Shown: piece by piece, positions 1 to 12,589 of the stretch
Numbering within the stretch: the first letter of the stretch is position 1
Layout of the letters: every line of letters starts with the position of its first letter
Assembly (NCBI GenBank): GCA_039545315.1
Contig: BCIM01000001.1
Location: 166,525-230,524, forward strand
DNA length: 64,000 nucleotides
Source: Kondoa malvinella
Taxonomy: Eukaryota > Basidiomycota > Agaricostilbomycetes > Agaricostilbales > Kondoaceae
Direction of reading: 5' to 3'
Made by a program: the position numbers and the translations under genes
Notes under the pieces: generated by a model
What the model was told of the DNA's origin: nothing
Seen by the model: the letters and a program-made list of their open reading frames with translations, nothing else
Databases searched by the model: none

Positions 1-304
1 CAGCTACTCTGCCGAGCGCCGAGTCAAGCTTTTGCGAATGGACATGCAGCAATTGGCAGCAAGGTGTATGAGATCAGCTTTACCTAGTTGTTTTGCTCGC
101 GTCACTGCTTATCTTTCTATACCTCAAACTGTGCTTGATGGATTGCTGTAGATGCCTCACTGCTCAAAAGAGGTGCCACGCTTGTCTATGCTGTGCTATA
201 TGTCTCAAACCTCGCTTCACATTCAGCACCGGACGTGTCATTCTGATCTTTTCGCGCTGCCGTTGCCGTCTGTTTTGTGTCTCGTCTTGCGAACAACGAT
301 CCGT
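1..304 (+). promoter_or_regulatory. Upstream region of ABC transporter 1
   Basis: No gene is recognised here; open frames are short and unconvincing. The stretch just upstream of the ATG at 305 has patchy similarity to the stretch upstream of the paralogous ABC gene at 63100, so the duplication may have included some promoter or leader sequence. The start of the window may hold the end of an unseen gene. Confidence 0.35.
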
Positions 305-3300
305 ATGGTCATCTGCAGCGATGAGTTGATGTTCAAGGCAGGATCGTCTTGCCGCGCCTTCGACTTTAGTCTGGCGTTCCACGCTGGTGTGCTATCAATC
401 TTGCCTGCTGCAGTGTTCCTTGCACTCTCTATACCACGGGCGGTCATTCTGCTGAAACAGGCGGTGGTAGTCCAGAAAAGCAGAGGCAGTCGACTGCTAT
501 GTTTGGTAAAGACTGTCAGCGGCTGTGTCGCGATCCTTGGCCATATGCTCGCTTTAATCGCCTGGACTACTGCTGCGCCTACTGAACTTCAAAGTGGTCT
601 TATTTACGCCATGACCACGCTCGACCTGGCTGCTTCAATCACTTTGACGCTCGTTTCCTACTGCGAGCATCACCGGTGTTTCAGAAGTTCGCTTTGGTTG
701 CAATGGTAAGCAAGTACAGCAAAAGCATCTATTGAAGCTAAAACCCACGATTCAGCTACTTGGTGCTATCTGTCATCTTCGATGCTGCTCGCATTCGAAA
801 TTTCGCTTCATTGAACATCAACGCTTTCTACCTCGCCGCTTTCGGTGCTGCCTACTCGGGTCGAGTCATTCTATTGTCGCTCGAGCAAGTGCATAAGTCA
901 AGATGGCTACAGCCGGAAATCACCAAACGCAAGCTGAGTCGAGAAGTTACAGCGGGCTTCTTCGAGCGTGTGACGGTCTTTTGGTTCATCAAGGATCTCA
1001 TAGCAGGGTGGAAGACCACACTACGCCTCGAAGACCTTGGGGTGATCGACATCCGAGACCGAGATGAGCAATACGCGACCTTTCTGCTAGCTTGGGAGAA
1101 GTCGTCTCGATGCAAGGCGCCTTTGCTCAAGACTATATGGCGCTTTGCTGGAGTATCGTCTGTCGAGCCCCTAGTGCCTGGTCTGCCATTTTCCACCTTC
1201 TGTGTCTGACGGCTGATGTTCTCTGACAGTACTACTTATGTCTTTGTGTACTGTCGCAAGTCCAGTACTACTCAAGGCAACTCTACTTTTCATGGCATCT
1301 TGGCGCACTGAGACAACTCAGCCAGCTGATTACGGGTATGGTCTGGCCGCAGCATATGGCTTGATCGGCATTGTATTGACTTGCTCCAATGCTGGTCGGT
1401 CTTCAACCTGCCCATGTGAGCAAGGCTAATGCTTTACAGTCTATGAAATGGCTCTCTATCGCCTGCAGGCCCGCATTCGATCTTTGCTTTCGCAAACAGT
1501 CTACCGAAAAGCACTACGGCTGCACATTTCTTCGGCAGAAGAGATTGGCTCCGGTGCATTATCGTCCTATGAAAACATCGACGTGGAGCGCACCATCCAA
1601 GGGCTTCGTATTCCCTATCTTATATTGCAATGTTTGGCTACCTTCGCAATCGCCTTCTACCTGCTTTGGGTCGAAATGGGCATTACTTTCGTATCAGCTT
1701 TGATCTGCTTCATTGTTGTTGCTTCTTTTGGTCCCCTGGTGTCACATCGATTGGTTCTGGATCAAAGTCGATGGTCAGCAGTAACCGACCGACGCGTCAG
1801 GCTACTGACCTCGGTTGTGCGATGTTGGAAAGCGATAAAGTGCTCCAATTACGAAGCTTCGATCTTTGGAAAATACAATGCTATCCGTGAAGAAGAGCTG
1901 AAAGAGCAAATGTCGTATCGGTTGCGAATCGCTGCTCGCGGTGCAGTCGATACCTCGGTCAGTCAGTTGATTCAACAACCAGTGCTCGCTCACCTGCCAG
2001 CTCTAGCTATGGACTCTTTTACGCGCAGCAGTTCTGGTCACCTACGCTTTCTACGCTCAGTACAACAGCAATGTGGCGTTTGACTATGTTTCTGTCTTCG
2101 TAGTGTACGCCATTGTGGAAGCCTCCCAGTGGCCTCTCTGGGATCTTCAGCTTGCGATGGTCGATCTCTTCACATCCCTCAGCTCGCTTCAACGCTTGCA
2201 GACCTTCTTGGGCGCGGAAGAGTGCAATTCCAATCCGCAGCCTCTTGCATCCGACGATGAAGAGAAAGCGTCCGTATCAAGATCTCGCATCACCTTTAGC
2301 CACGCAGACATTGGCTTCCGCGACAAGTCACTTCGCATACTCGAAGACTTCACTGCGGAGTTCCCGACCGGCTGTTTGACTATGGTAGTAGGACAAGTCG
2401 CTGCCGGCAAATCTACTCTATGTGCGGCAATACTGGGCGAAGCAGATCTACTATCAGGACAGATGTCTCGTATTGAAGGTCGCTACGCCTATTGTTGCCA
2501 AGATGCCTTCATCATGGATCAGTCCGTCAAAGAGAATATTCTTTTCGAGTCACCTATGGACCAATTACATTATCAGCGCTGCCTACGAGCAGGCGCTTTC
2601 GATCAAGATATACAGTCTTTGACACTGAAAGATGATCACCCTGCAAAGCAGCTCTCGGGAGGGCAGAGATCAAGAACAGCTCTATGTCGTGCTCTATATA
2701 GCCGAGCGGATGTCTGTAAGCTGCTCGACCTGATGTCCGTGGTCGATCTTAGCGGAAGTAATTCCTGTCTCAGTCGTGTTGGATGATCCCTTCTCCGCTT
2801 TAGATAGAGGTACGTTGCCCCTACGAGGAAAATCGTATCGGGTGATGCTGTCTGATGATAGGGACTGAGCGACACGTCTTCGAAGCTCTATTTGGTTCGA
2901 ACGGCTTATTGCTGCACAAGACTGTCATACTAGTTACAAATGATACCAGCCGTCTGCCTACAGCCGACCATATCATCGAGCTGTCTGGCAACACAGGACG
3001 AATCGGAACAGGTAGCAGCGTGCTGTCGAGACAGACCGTCAATCCAGTAGTGGCACCCTTGCCGTTCTGCATAGATGAGAAAGAAGTCGGTCAAGATAAG
3101 TCAAACGATTTGCTCCATCACGTCAAAGTCGAAGATGACCAAGAAATGACATATGGCAAGCATGTAGTCTGGCGAGCAGTGTGGCATCACTCCCAAGCTG
3201 CCGGCTTGGTATGGACAGGCGGTAAGTGGATCATATGTGGCAGATCAGGCTGTAGCTAACCGCGACCTGTAGTCGGGCTACTTTTGAAGTACGTTCTCTT

Positions 3301-5721
3301 CTCGCAGGTCATTGGTTTACACTAAAAGCTCGGCAAGCTTTATCTGCTGGTCATGGGGTATGCTCTACCATCTCGGAAGCTCTCCTATTTATTGATACAT
3401 ACCTGATGCAGATACTGTTGGTAAGGCCTACTCCTTGAGGTCGCTGCTAGTGCTGATTTTCGGCTGAAGGATGGGGCTTATACCTTAACAATTGGTCTGG
3501 TCAAGGGGGAAGCGACAGACAAGCGAATTTTGCGCTGTACACATCTATCTGGATTGTCATCAGTGTGCTATCGGCTCTGGTAGTCACCAGGTGAGCTTGC
3601 TTTTGTGTACGAGTTTCTACTACCTAACTCACTGCATTGCTAGCTGGTGGTTCTTCTTCAAGGCATTCCACCCAATTAAAGCAGTCAAGAAGCTACATGA
3701 TAGTCAAATCAGAGGCTTGCTCAACAGTAGCGCCAGCATATCGGATCAATTTTCGCTGGGCTTCCTCACAAACAGATTCTCTTCCGATCTTCAGTCATAC
3801 GAAACAGACTATGCCAGTGATTATACTTGACTATCTCGATCTGACTGATTTGTTTGGCGCACTTACAGACTCAGGCCTTCTGCGTGTTCTTGGGATGTCT
3901 GGCAGGATTGATTGCGCAAATTATCATCATTGTGATCGCCACGCCATACTCAATCATCGTCTGCGCTGTAAGCATCTGCTTTGGTCTGATTGGCTCAAGA
4001 CTCTACCTCCGAACTTCGACACAACTTAGGCAAGCTCTGCTTTCGTATACTGTATGCAATGGACCTGGCTCAGTATCTGCCTAGAGCTCTGCAACAAGCA
4101 AGCAAGACACCTCTGTACTCGGCCATCGCAGCTACATCAGATCTTAATGGGCTGCGAACCATCAGAGCCTTCGGCAAGCAGAATTCATTCATCAGCAAGA
4201 CAGACGAATCCATCAGACTGGCAACTTTGCCCTTCTACTCTCTTCAAGCAGCGAGGAACTGGCTGAACGTCATACTAGGCATCTTTGCTGCTTTACTTTC
4301 TGCTTGTGCGCATGACACTTGTTGGTCGTCGAACTTCGACTGATTACTACGCACAGGCATCGTGATTGTCGCCGTCAGCAATCGGACTCAATCGAATTCT
4401 CTGCTGGCTCTGGCTCTTATCCAAACAGTCTCGCTCCCGGCCGCTTTGACTGGCATGTTCAAATTTCTGTCTGACTTGGAAGGTATGCCAGAGGGAGTGT
4501 CGTCAGGCAGCAATCTCACTCGTAATATAGTACACGCTGCATCGGCAGAAAGAATCAAGATGGTAGCAGATCTACCTGCGGAAGATGTAGAAAACAACGC
4601 TTTAACGACGAAACATGCAAATGAAAGCAAGCCCAGCGGAGAAGTGATTTTCGAGCAAGTCAGCCTGCGATATTCAGCAGAAAGTGCGCTTGCTCTCAAA
4701 CAAGTCAGCTTCCGCGCGATGCCAGGACATCGGATAGGCATATGCGGCCGGACAGGCTCGGGCAAATCGACTCTCATTGCTGCTCTCTTTCGTTTGGTGA
4801 ACATCGAGAGCGGATCTATTCGAGGTGTGACACTTACCATTATCTTTGAACTGGGCTGAGACGAGAGCAGTCAACGATCAAGATGTTTCGCAAGGCTCTC
4901 CATTTGAGCTCAGAGATGTATGTGAACACTCTACTGTCAGATTGTACACTAATAGGGCAGCAGTCAATGACGATCATGTCAGTACCAGATCAACTAATTG
5001 TCTGCAGAGCTGACTTGAATAGACCTCAAGATCCTCTTCTTATTGAGGTAAGCGAGTTGATACTAGTCTCCTTCTATAGGTGAAAGGCTGCTTTCTAGCT
5101 CACCATCCGCGAAAACCTGGACCCAGAAAGCTTGCATACGGATCAAGAGATCTGGGATGCGCTGGACAAAGCTTCAGCTCGTAAGACAGTCGAACAGCTG
5201 CCTGAGAAGCTGGATCACGAGGTGAAGTGTGATGTGAGTCCCGCTGCAGGAAGCGAAAGAGGCATCTTATGAGACTGCTCATTGCAGGGAGGAAGCATCA
5301 GCCGCGGTCAGAGACAGTTACTAGCTTGTGAGTTGTTCATTTGATCCCACTCACAATCAGCTTATCTTCTCCGGTAGTGGCTCGAGCGCTTCGTCAGTGG
5401 GCTCAATCCGGTTAATCGTCTTCTTACTTGCGCACAGTTCGCAAACGACGCATACTTTGCCTCGATGAAGCGTCAAGCTCCCTAGACAACGAATCAGACC
5501 AAGCAATCCAGCGCGCTGTTCGAACAGAACTTCCAGACGCGACGTTGCTCGTCATCGCGCATCGGATCTCGACCATCATGGATCTCGACTGTGTGCTTGT
5601 GATGGAGGATGGATCGATAGTGGAAGAAGGAGCGCCTGAAGAGCTGTTGATGAGGAATGGCAGATTCGCCAGATTGGCCAGGGAAGAGAAGTATCAGACT
5701 CAGGATCGGGTAGAATACTAG
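305..5721 (+). CDS. ABCC-type (MRP-like) ABC transporter, full length
   Basis: Predicted ATP-driven exporter of the ABCC (multidrug resistance-associated) family, acting in the plasma or vacuolar membrane. It starts at MVICSDEL with an N-terminal hydrophobic TMD0-like region, then two TMD-NBD halves. NBD1 has Walker A GQVAAGKST (near 2395), signature QLSGGQ (near 2653) and, across an intron, Walker B ending VLDDPFSALD. NBD2 has Walker A GRTGSGKST (near 4755), a signature variant ISRGQRQ (near 5305) and Walker B LCLDEASSSLD (near 5455). NBD1 has Asp where NBD2 has the catalytic Glu, the asymmetry known for ABCC proteins. About a dozen or more short introns interrupt it; joins I checked, such as GTCAGT after codon TCG near 1957, keep the frame open. 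A paralog starts at 63100. Substrate cannot be inferred. The next gene begins only about 80 bases downstream. Confidence 0.88.
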
Positions 5722-5800
5722 ATAGAGACCAAAGGAAACCAGATACAGCTGTAGACTTCCAACATTTCGCCTCTGCGCAGATCTTGCTTCTAGACAGTGG

Positions 5801-7315
5801 ATGCGTACTTTCGCTAGACTGCTATCTAGAATGCCAGCCCTTCGCTCTCGTAGTCCTACACCAATAGGAGAAGCAAGGCCGAACAAACGAGTGAAGCTGT
5901 CGCCCGAAGTCGAAACATCAAAATATGCTCGAATGCCAAAATATGGGCAAGGTCTGCATCTGGCGCCAATGGTCGTGCGTGTGTCTTTAGAGAATGTAAG
6001 GAACAGATCTGATACCATGAGCAGAGATGCGGTACCTTACCGACTCGCCTGCTATCGCTTGAATACGGAGCTCAACTCGTTTGGGGTCCAGAGATAGTCG
6101 ATAAAGCTCTGCTGGGCTCAGAAAGGACTGTAGATGCTGAAAACGGGACAGTCAAGTTTCTCAAGGGAGGCAAGAGCATTTGGGAGACGCATCCGATCGA
6201 GAAGTCCAGAGTGATTTTCCAGATTGGTAGTGCGAGTCCGGATCTGGCACTGCAGGCTGCAAAGATGGTGGAGGATGATGTGTCTGGTGTGGATCTGTCA
6301 GTTGATTCTCAGCGGTAAGAGCATTAGCTGATTCTTGAGCAGGAATTGCGGATGTCCGAAACGTGAGATAGCGTTGATACAATTGCTATAGCCCACACTT
6401 ATCCAAGTACAGCGTTCTCTATATCTGGAGCGATGGGTGCAGCATTACTGACCGTAAGTCTCTTCCTGATTCGGCTTAATGTTATAACTAAAACGTCCAG
6501 TCAAGGAACCTGACACCCTTTGTGCTGTACGGTCTTGATACTATAGCTCCTCATCACGACTCATGACTGGGCATAGATTCTCACTTCGTTAGTCGGCGGT
6601 CTAAAAGTGCCAGTCTCGTGCAAGATTCGATTACTGCCAACGCAAGAAGACACCCTTACTCTAGTCAAGCGCATCGTAGCTACAGGCATCTCTAATCTGA
6701 CTGTTCACTGTCGGACAAGAGATATGCGACCCAGAGAACCTGCTCTACTCGATCGGTTGAGGGATATTGTGGATTTGGTCAAACCGTTTGGGATACCTGT
6801 TGTTGCGAATGGGGATTGTTTAGGCTTTGCGGATTTTGAGAGGATCAAGGATCTGACTGGTGAGTTATGACACCTTGGGAAGTGGCAGATGTTGATGTAT
6901 CGGCAGGCGTTTCATCAATCATGATTGCGCGTGGAGCAGAAGCAAATCCTTCTTGCTTTCGAGAAACCGGCTATCTAGATCCTGCAGAGACGATTGTGCC
7001 TCTCTATACTCGTCTGGTATGTGGCCTGTGGAGCTGTCTGCTGCATCCTGACATCGTGTTTAGGCGATCACTACCGACAATGCTTTCCCAAATAGCAAAT
7101 ACTGCCTGAACTCTATGGACTATTCAGTCACTATGCCAGAGAAGAAGAACATCAAGGGCAGCAAACAGCAGCGGAAGGCGTTGAAGCAGAGTCTGGCGCA
7201 GTGCAAGTCTTACGAACAAGTGTCGAAAGTTTTTGGCTTTGATGTCGGCGACCGCAAGACTTTGGCCGAGCTGGTCCCAGTTTGTCAGGCGATATACGAG
7301 AAGGAGAAGCTGTAG
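5801..7315 (+). CDS. DUS2: tRNA-dihydrouridine(20) synthase, DUS2/Smm1 type
   Basis: FMN- and NAD(P)H-dependent enzyme that reduces U20 of cytoplasmic tRNAs to dihydrouridine. The family signature is assembled across introns: LAPMVRCGTLPTRLL, then YGAQLVWGPEIVDKAL, then VSGVDLNCGCPKPF with the catalytic Cys, the SCKIRLL strand, the VHCRTRDMRP loop with its conserved His, and the FMN phosphate-binding segment around VSSIMIARGAEANP. I place introns at 5975-6024, 6297-6342, 6363-6412 and from 6454, each needed to restore the family reading frame. Translation may start at 5801 or at the second ATG 5831. The C-terminal basic helix (KNIKGSKQQRKALKQSL) is typical of DUS2. It follows ABC transporter 1 on the same strand and precedes pyrophosphatase. 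Confidence 0.88.
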
Positions 7316-7440
7316 CATTTTATAACACATAGCATCATATCACCTCATTTTATCCGGATCTTCCGAAGCTCTCTTTGCGTTGACCCCAGTGCATGACCAG
7401 CAGTTTCTCTAGACGCTTGTCCTCAATCACTTCACACATC

Positions 7441-8685
7441 ATGTCTGCAGCAGAAACAAAGCAACCGCTCGTCGTTGGCGCACCCAACACGTTTGACTAC
7501 AAGGTCTATCTGTCAGACAGCAAAACTGGCCAAGTCCAATCTTTCTTCCACGATTTACCTCTGTACGCCAACTCGGACCGCAATGTCTTCAACATGGTCG
7601 TCGAAATCCCTCGCTGGACCAACGCCAAATTGGAAATCTCAAAGTCAGAGCCCTTCAACCCAATTGTGCAAGACACGAAAAAGGGCAAACTTCGCTTTGT
7701 TCGCAACTGCTTCCCTCACCACGGTTACATTTGGAACTATGGAGCTTTCCCTCAGGTTCGTTTTGAGTGACTGCGTAATGTCTATGACATTTGACTAAGG
7801 CTGCCTCTATGATGAACAGACTTGGGAAGACCCTTCGCACATGCACGCCGAGACTAAAGCAAAGGGTGACAATGACCCTCTTGACGTTTGCGAAATTGGT
7901 GAAGCCGTAGGCTACGTCGGTCAAGTCAAGCAGGTCAAGATTTTGGGAATCATGGCTCTTCTTGACGAAGGCGAGACTGACTGGAAGGTCTTGGTCAGTC
8001 CTATTCATTTTGCTCTTGTAGAGTGTCGGCTGATAAAGCGAGCAGGTCATTGACGTCAACGACCCTCTGGCACCCAAGCTGAACGACATTGAGGATGTTG
8101 AGCGTCACTTGCCTGGTCTTATCCGTGCTTCCAATGAGTGGTTCAGGTGAGGCAGTGTCTCGACTATAGCGTATTTCAGCTCATGTGAAGCAACTTTTTA
8201 TCTATAGAATCTACAAGGTAGGTTGACGGCTCGATTCCATCAATTTGGTGTGAAAAGTTGATCCAATTACTACAGATCCCTGACGGCAAGCCCGAAAACA
8301 TGTTTGCCTTCTCCGGCGAGGCCAAGAACAAGAAGTACGCTCTTGAAATCATTCTCGAGTGCCACGAAGCCTGGAAGCGTCTCGTCTCCGGTCAATCTGG
8401 TTCCACCGATGTCAAGATGTGCGTTCCTTGACACTATATGAACGCGTTACTGATGTTTCCAACAGCGAAAACGCGACTGTCGAATCTTCCCCGGCAAAGA
8501 CTTCCCCACCTAACGTACCAAAAGACGCTGCTAAACCAGCTGCTCCTATTGACCCTTCGATCTCCAAGTGGTTCTACATCTCTGGTCACTCGTTAGTCTC
8601 TTTGTCTTGTCTGATAATGATTGAACTGATATTGACGATAGCGTCTAGTTACGATACTGGCAAGGGATTTAACGCGAAAATCTGA
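7441..8685 (+). CDS. IPP1: Inorganic pyrophosphatase (family I, cytosolic)
   Basis: Hydrolyses pyrophosphate to phosphate, driving biosynthetic reactions; soluble Mg-dependent enzyme. The family I signature is clear: [17 protein letters not shown], then [13 protein letters not shown] carrying the metal-binding aspartates, then [36 protein letters not shown] and the C-terminal [12 protein letters not shown] typical of eukaryotic Ppa1/Ipp1. The preferred start is MSAAETKQP at 7441; an in-frame ATG at 7393 would add a short N-terminal extension of 16 residues that could be a weak organelle signal. Five short introns are visible, including one between WNYGAFPQ and TWEDPSHMH (about 7757-7819) and one splitting EWF and RIYK. 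The last exon starts after the intron near 8594-8648. Confidence 0.93.
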
Positions 8686-8812
8686 AAGACTGGGGAAAAG
8701 GACACATAGATTCACATGCAAACGAGGAACCTGATTTTCACTCCAAATCTAATTCAACTACTCTACACATTGATCTTTATCTTTTCTCGTTCGCCTCCAT
8801 TCATGACACGCA

Positions 8813-9836
8813 TTAACTGCTCTTGCCCTTTGATTCCCCGCCAAACCGCTTAGTGACCGATTTGACCATCTTGTAGAACCAAAATACATTCAACCCGCCC
8901 AAAGTAGCCAACGCAGCTTTGTACACTATCGGAGTATGCGAAGGTAGCAAAGCTTGAGCTGAAGGTGTAGATAAGACTTGGAAAAAGTCGTAGGAGATGA
9001 TGTTGCCATATATCAGACGGACGCCGAAGAAGGTTGATAGTAGGATAACGCCATTGATGAGTTGACGTTTTGATCCGCTGTGCATCATATCGTCTTCAGC
9101 GGACTAGTCTGCCAAGGGATGATACGACGTACGTCAAATCGCATTTATCAAAGAACCAATGCAGGTTAAGGAAAGGACTTGATAATTCCCATAGTAGAAA
9201 ATGCACGCCATAATACTGCATGAAGGGTTTGTAGGAGCAGACAAAGACGTAGCAACAGAGTACGGCGTGTATGAGGAATCCAGGGCCGTTTTCTCTTAGG
9301 TAGAGAAGTGAGACCATCGTGTCCCAAAGAAAGTAGCCTGTTGTTATCGCAAAAAGAGAGCCGGCTCTGTTAATCAGGATATGTGTCAGATGAATGAAGA
9401 CAGTCAAGAAAAGACGAAGCCACCTGCTGTTGAAACCAAAGAGCTTGTTTGCATGAAGGGTAGAGTAGATTTCTTGGTCGTATAGCATGTAACTGGCCGC
9501 GACGACTGCATACACAGCATGCACGAAAGCGACGACGCGAATGTTCCTACTGTCGCGTTGAGTCCTGATGCAGGAGACAGGCATAGAAGCGCTCACCAAT
9601 CTTGCTTCTGACGTGGTTTCAGCCGTAGTCGAACATAACTCTTTGACAATGCAGCGGATAAGATGGGACTAAGTACGAGTTGCAACGCAGTCCAGAAAGC
9701 GAATGCTGCAGCCTGAACAGGAAAATGAGAACAAAGCCGAGATGTTCGACACGCAAGAGAGATATACAATTTCGTGGGCGTGCGGTCGCAGTAGAGGCAA
9801 GTTCGTCTTGTAGGCTATTGTGTCAGCCCAATCCAT
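8813..9836 (-). CDS. TLC-domain membrane protein (TMEM56/TLCD4-like)
   Basis: Multi-pass protein of the TRAM-LAG1-CLN8 family, probably in the ER or another endomembrane; family members handle or sense lipids, but this one lacks the ceramide-synthase N-terminus. I start it at MDWADTIAYK (ATG ending at 9836). The exon ends before an intron running to CAG near 9710, then reads AAFAFWTALQLVLSPILSAA, a typical first TLC segment, followed by KPRQKQDW, intron, RNIRVVAFVHAVYAVVAASY and the loop YDQEIYSTLHA. The final exon joins DKCDLT to GSKRQLINGVILL across a GTACGT intron near 9090-9123 and ends in a Lys/Ser-rich tail. The basic C-terminus could face the cytosol. It is divergent from the WD40 gene that follows. 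Confidence 0.78.
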
Positions 9837-10102
9837 CGTTGGCAACAGGCAGACAGGGTATCTCAGAGCAGGTATATATATATAGCAATTGCAATTTGCA
9901 GCACTTGGCCGTAGCTGGCATACCTTTGGGCTTGGAGATCAATGACGATGCCAGTCTCCGATACTCAGCCTTTCAATCAGCCTAGATCGCTAGCTAGAGC
10001 ACAAGTACCAGCGAGATCTGATGGGAGAGAGAATTTCCCTCGACATGCTATTTGGTGAATGCTCCCTTCTGTCTTCTCTCTGTCTCTACCTACCCAGCTT
10101 CC

Positions 10103-11560
10103 ATGCATCAACAGTATCTGTTTCATGCACCATTACATCACCCGCGCTACTTCGCTCCTTCCCTGTTGCTAGGACCTATCTCTTATGCCAAACTCGTGCC
10201 AGGTGTCCAGACGGACAGAGCCTTCTCTCGCAGAACGAAGACCGCTCTATAACTACGCATACAATGTCAGTAGCCACCCTTACCATCTATCGTGTATCTG
10301 AAACTATTAAAGCTAGCGCTACCGGCGAGAACAATCAGCTCTCAATCCAGCAAAAGGGCATAGTCAAATGCGCAGCTGCATTACTGACAGCCGCTTGGTA
10401 TCCTGGTGCACAAACAGCAAACCCAGCGACGTATTGCTATCTTCGTTCTGTAAGGGATACTACTCTGGCTTTGCTTGATGGCAATACTGGCAAGGCAAGT
10501 CCTCTTGCTACGTCCGCGCTGTTGACGCGCTGACCTTTCAGGGGCGACTTGCAGAAAAGAGCATCGTATCCCATCATCGACCATACTGAGCGTTTCATTG
10601 GACCTCATTCGCTAGCTTTCTCAGCCGATGCATCGCAGTCAGTCGAGCATCTTGCTTAAGCTTGTATAGGCTTACGCAGCATCTTCTGCCCTGAAAGACT
10701 CTACTGTGGACACGAAAACGCCATCGAGATCTTTGACTTTGCACGAGATGGTCAAACAGGGACGCGTATTTCTACTACACCGACCAAAAAATCGAAAGAA
10801 GGTCAAAAGGGCATCATTTCCGATCTATGCATCAACCCGTCTATGCCTTCGGTTCTTGCGGCATGCTCCTTTTGGAGGAATGCAGCGCTCTATGATGTTT
10901 CATCGCCGGGTGAAGCTGCTTGTATGCAGATCTTCAAAACGGATGGAGCGGGAGCTACTCAGGTCAGTCAATCAAATCCACTTGTCCTTTTTGGACTGAT
11001 AGGTAGGTCCGAATGTCAGGTCAAATTTCATCCTACCCTACCTCAGCTATTCGTCGCTTCTCGTCGACATAATGCGATAACATGTTGGGACGTCAGACAA
11101 GCTGCTGTACCTTTGACAGAGTACTCTAGGCCTGCTCAAACGAATCAGAGGCTGTTCTTTGATGTTGAGGCTTCGGGTAGATTTCTGGCTGCTGGCGATC
11201 AAGTATGTGCGCTCGTCTTTCTGCAAGTGTCTTCTGACAGATTGGTTAGAATGGGTCTATCTATACTTTCGACCTGACGGATCCGGATCAGGTAGAGCCT
11301 GCTGTTCAATGGAAAGCCGAGAACGGCAAGTACCTCTTTGATCATGCGCTGTTCATGCGCTGTTCAGCTCATTTATCTGATTCGCAGACGCTATCGGCTC
11401 TCTGCATTTCCACCCAAGCAGTAATACCCTCCTAGCAGCTTACGGCTCGCGGCATTTCAGCTCAGACTCGGGCTCGGACTCAGATTCAAGCGATAGCGAT
11501 TCCTCATCATCCTCTAGAGTGGCACGGACAGGCGGTCTGAGCATGTGGACACTAGGTTGA
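10103..11560 (+). CDS. WRAP53/TCAB1-like WD40 repeat protein (Swt21-like)
   Basis: WD40 beta-propeller of the TCAB1/WRAP53 family, whose animal members guide small Cajal-body RNAs and telomerase RNA; the yeast relative Swt21 is linked to splicing. Recognisable blocks are CPDGQSLLSQNEDRS, the pyrophosphate of blades ATYCYLRSVRDTTLALLDG, HENAIEIFDFARDGQ, GIISDLCINPSMPSVLAACS with a family-typical SFWRNAALYDV, VKFHPTLPQLFVASRR, ITCWDVRQ and GSIYTFDLTDP. It ends GLSMWTLG, stop at 11560, preceded by a Ser/Asp run. The 5' end is uncertain: ATG 10103 gives MHQQYLFHAP, joined by a short intron to the CPDG exon. It is separated by about 270 bases from the divergent TLC gene. Confidence 0.72.
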
Positions 11561-12589
11561 TCATATGATGCGGTGACCTGTGCGCTGGCGTGAGAAGAGG
11601 GCATCGATTGGCTCCCGGTGTGTTGAGGTGAAACGCTTTGGCTCGTGTGTTTTGACTGTGCTCAGGCTTTTCTCCCTTGCAGATCTATCTCGGATTCGTT
11701 GGTCAGGGGCAGGAATCAACAGGGCAGATGTAGGATGTGGCAAGAAGGGCCATTGAAAGAGTGTCGGCAAATTTTGGATAACACATGTCTACCAATTGAA
11801 ATTCGCTCTGCAAAATGTTAATCTCGTGCTCGATGCTTCTGCTGTCAGATCATGCAAGATATCTAGAAGTAGTGCTCTGCCGCCTCTGCGATTTGGATAA
11901 TACCCAAAACAAGATCCTGAAGGCGGGGAATGCACAATGCACATTGCCAGTCCAGCTTTTTAGTGCAATTGCGAGGAACTGCTGCTCCTTCCGCATCAGC
12001 GGACTGCATTGCTAGACTTTCTTCTGATCTTTCACTTCTCTTCTCCACACTCGAGAACTTTGAAGAGGTCCATTCATTTGGGTCGGCTCGTGCTGTTGAC
12101 GCTTTGCCTCTCAAAGGTCTTCTCCCTTTGCGCTTCTACCTGCCAAGCTTCTGGTTTCTGTTCGGATCTTTCGCTCTCGTCACAGAACAGTGGAAAGATT
12201 GACGACCAACGCACAATACTCTACTTGGTCCGACCAGCGACTCACCTCTCTATCAATCGCATCGCCCAGCTTGGCTTGATACAGTACCGTCCGCACGCCT
12301 GCGAGCGCCAAAGACCACCACGCGAACACCGGCTGTCTCGACGCTTTGATCCTGTTCCACTAAAAGCTTCTGTCGGTCACACATTTGCGAGCTTAATTCC
12401 GCTGAGACGACCATCTAGATTCTCCCTCTTGTCTTGGACTCTCACACTGCACCTGTCTGAGCAATACAAGGCTGCTTGGCGACGGTACAGCCTCTTGACA
12501 CACGTTTCGTAGGTTTGCCGCTTCGGCCTTGGCTTTCGAGAGGTCATGCTGATCTTATCGCCTTATTCAACAGTCCTTGGCTGTCAACG
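11561..12589 (+). promoter_or_regulatory. Long leader/promoter of the zinc-finger gene
   Basis: About 1 kb between two plus-strand genes with no protein I recognise. It holds pyrimidine-rich tracts and several short open frames (for example from 11815, 11930 and 12009) that look like chance. The last 100 bases are open in frame with the zinc-finger gene back to 12476, so a longer N-terminus is possible. Upstream AUGs in a long transcript leader are an inference only. Confidence 0.35.

Noticed and set aside
11815..12512. Overlapping open frames of 66-167 codons before the zinc-finger gene
   Set aside because: Composition is C/T-driven, no domain or splice-consistent extension, and the frames overlap each other in different phases.
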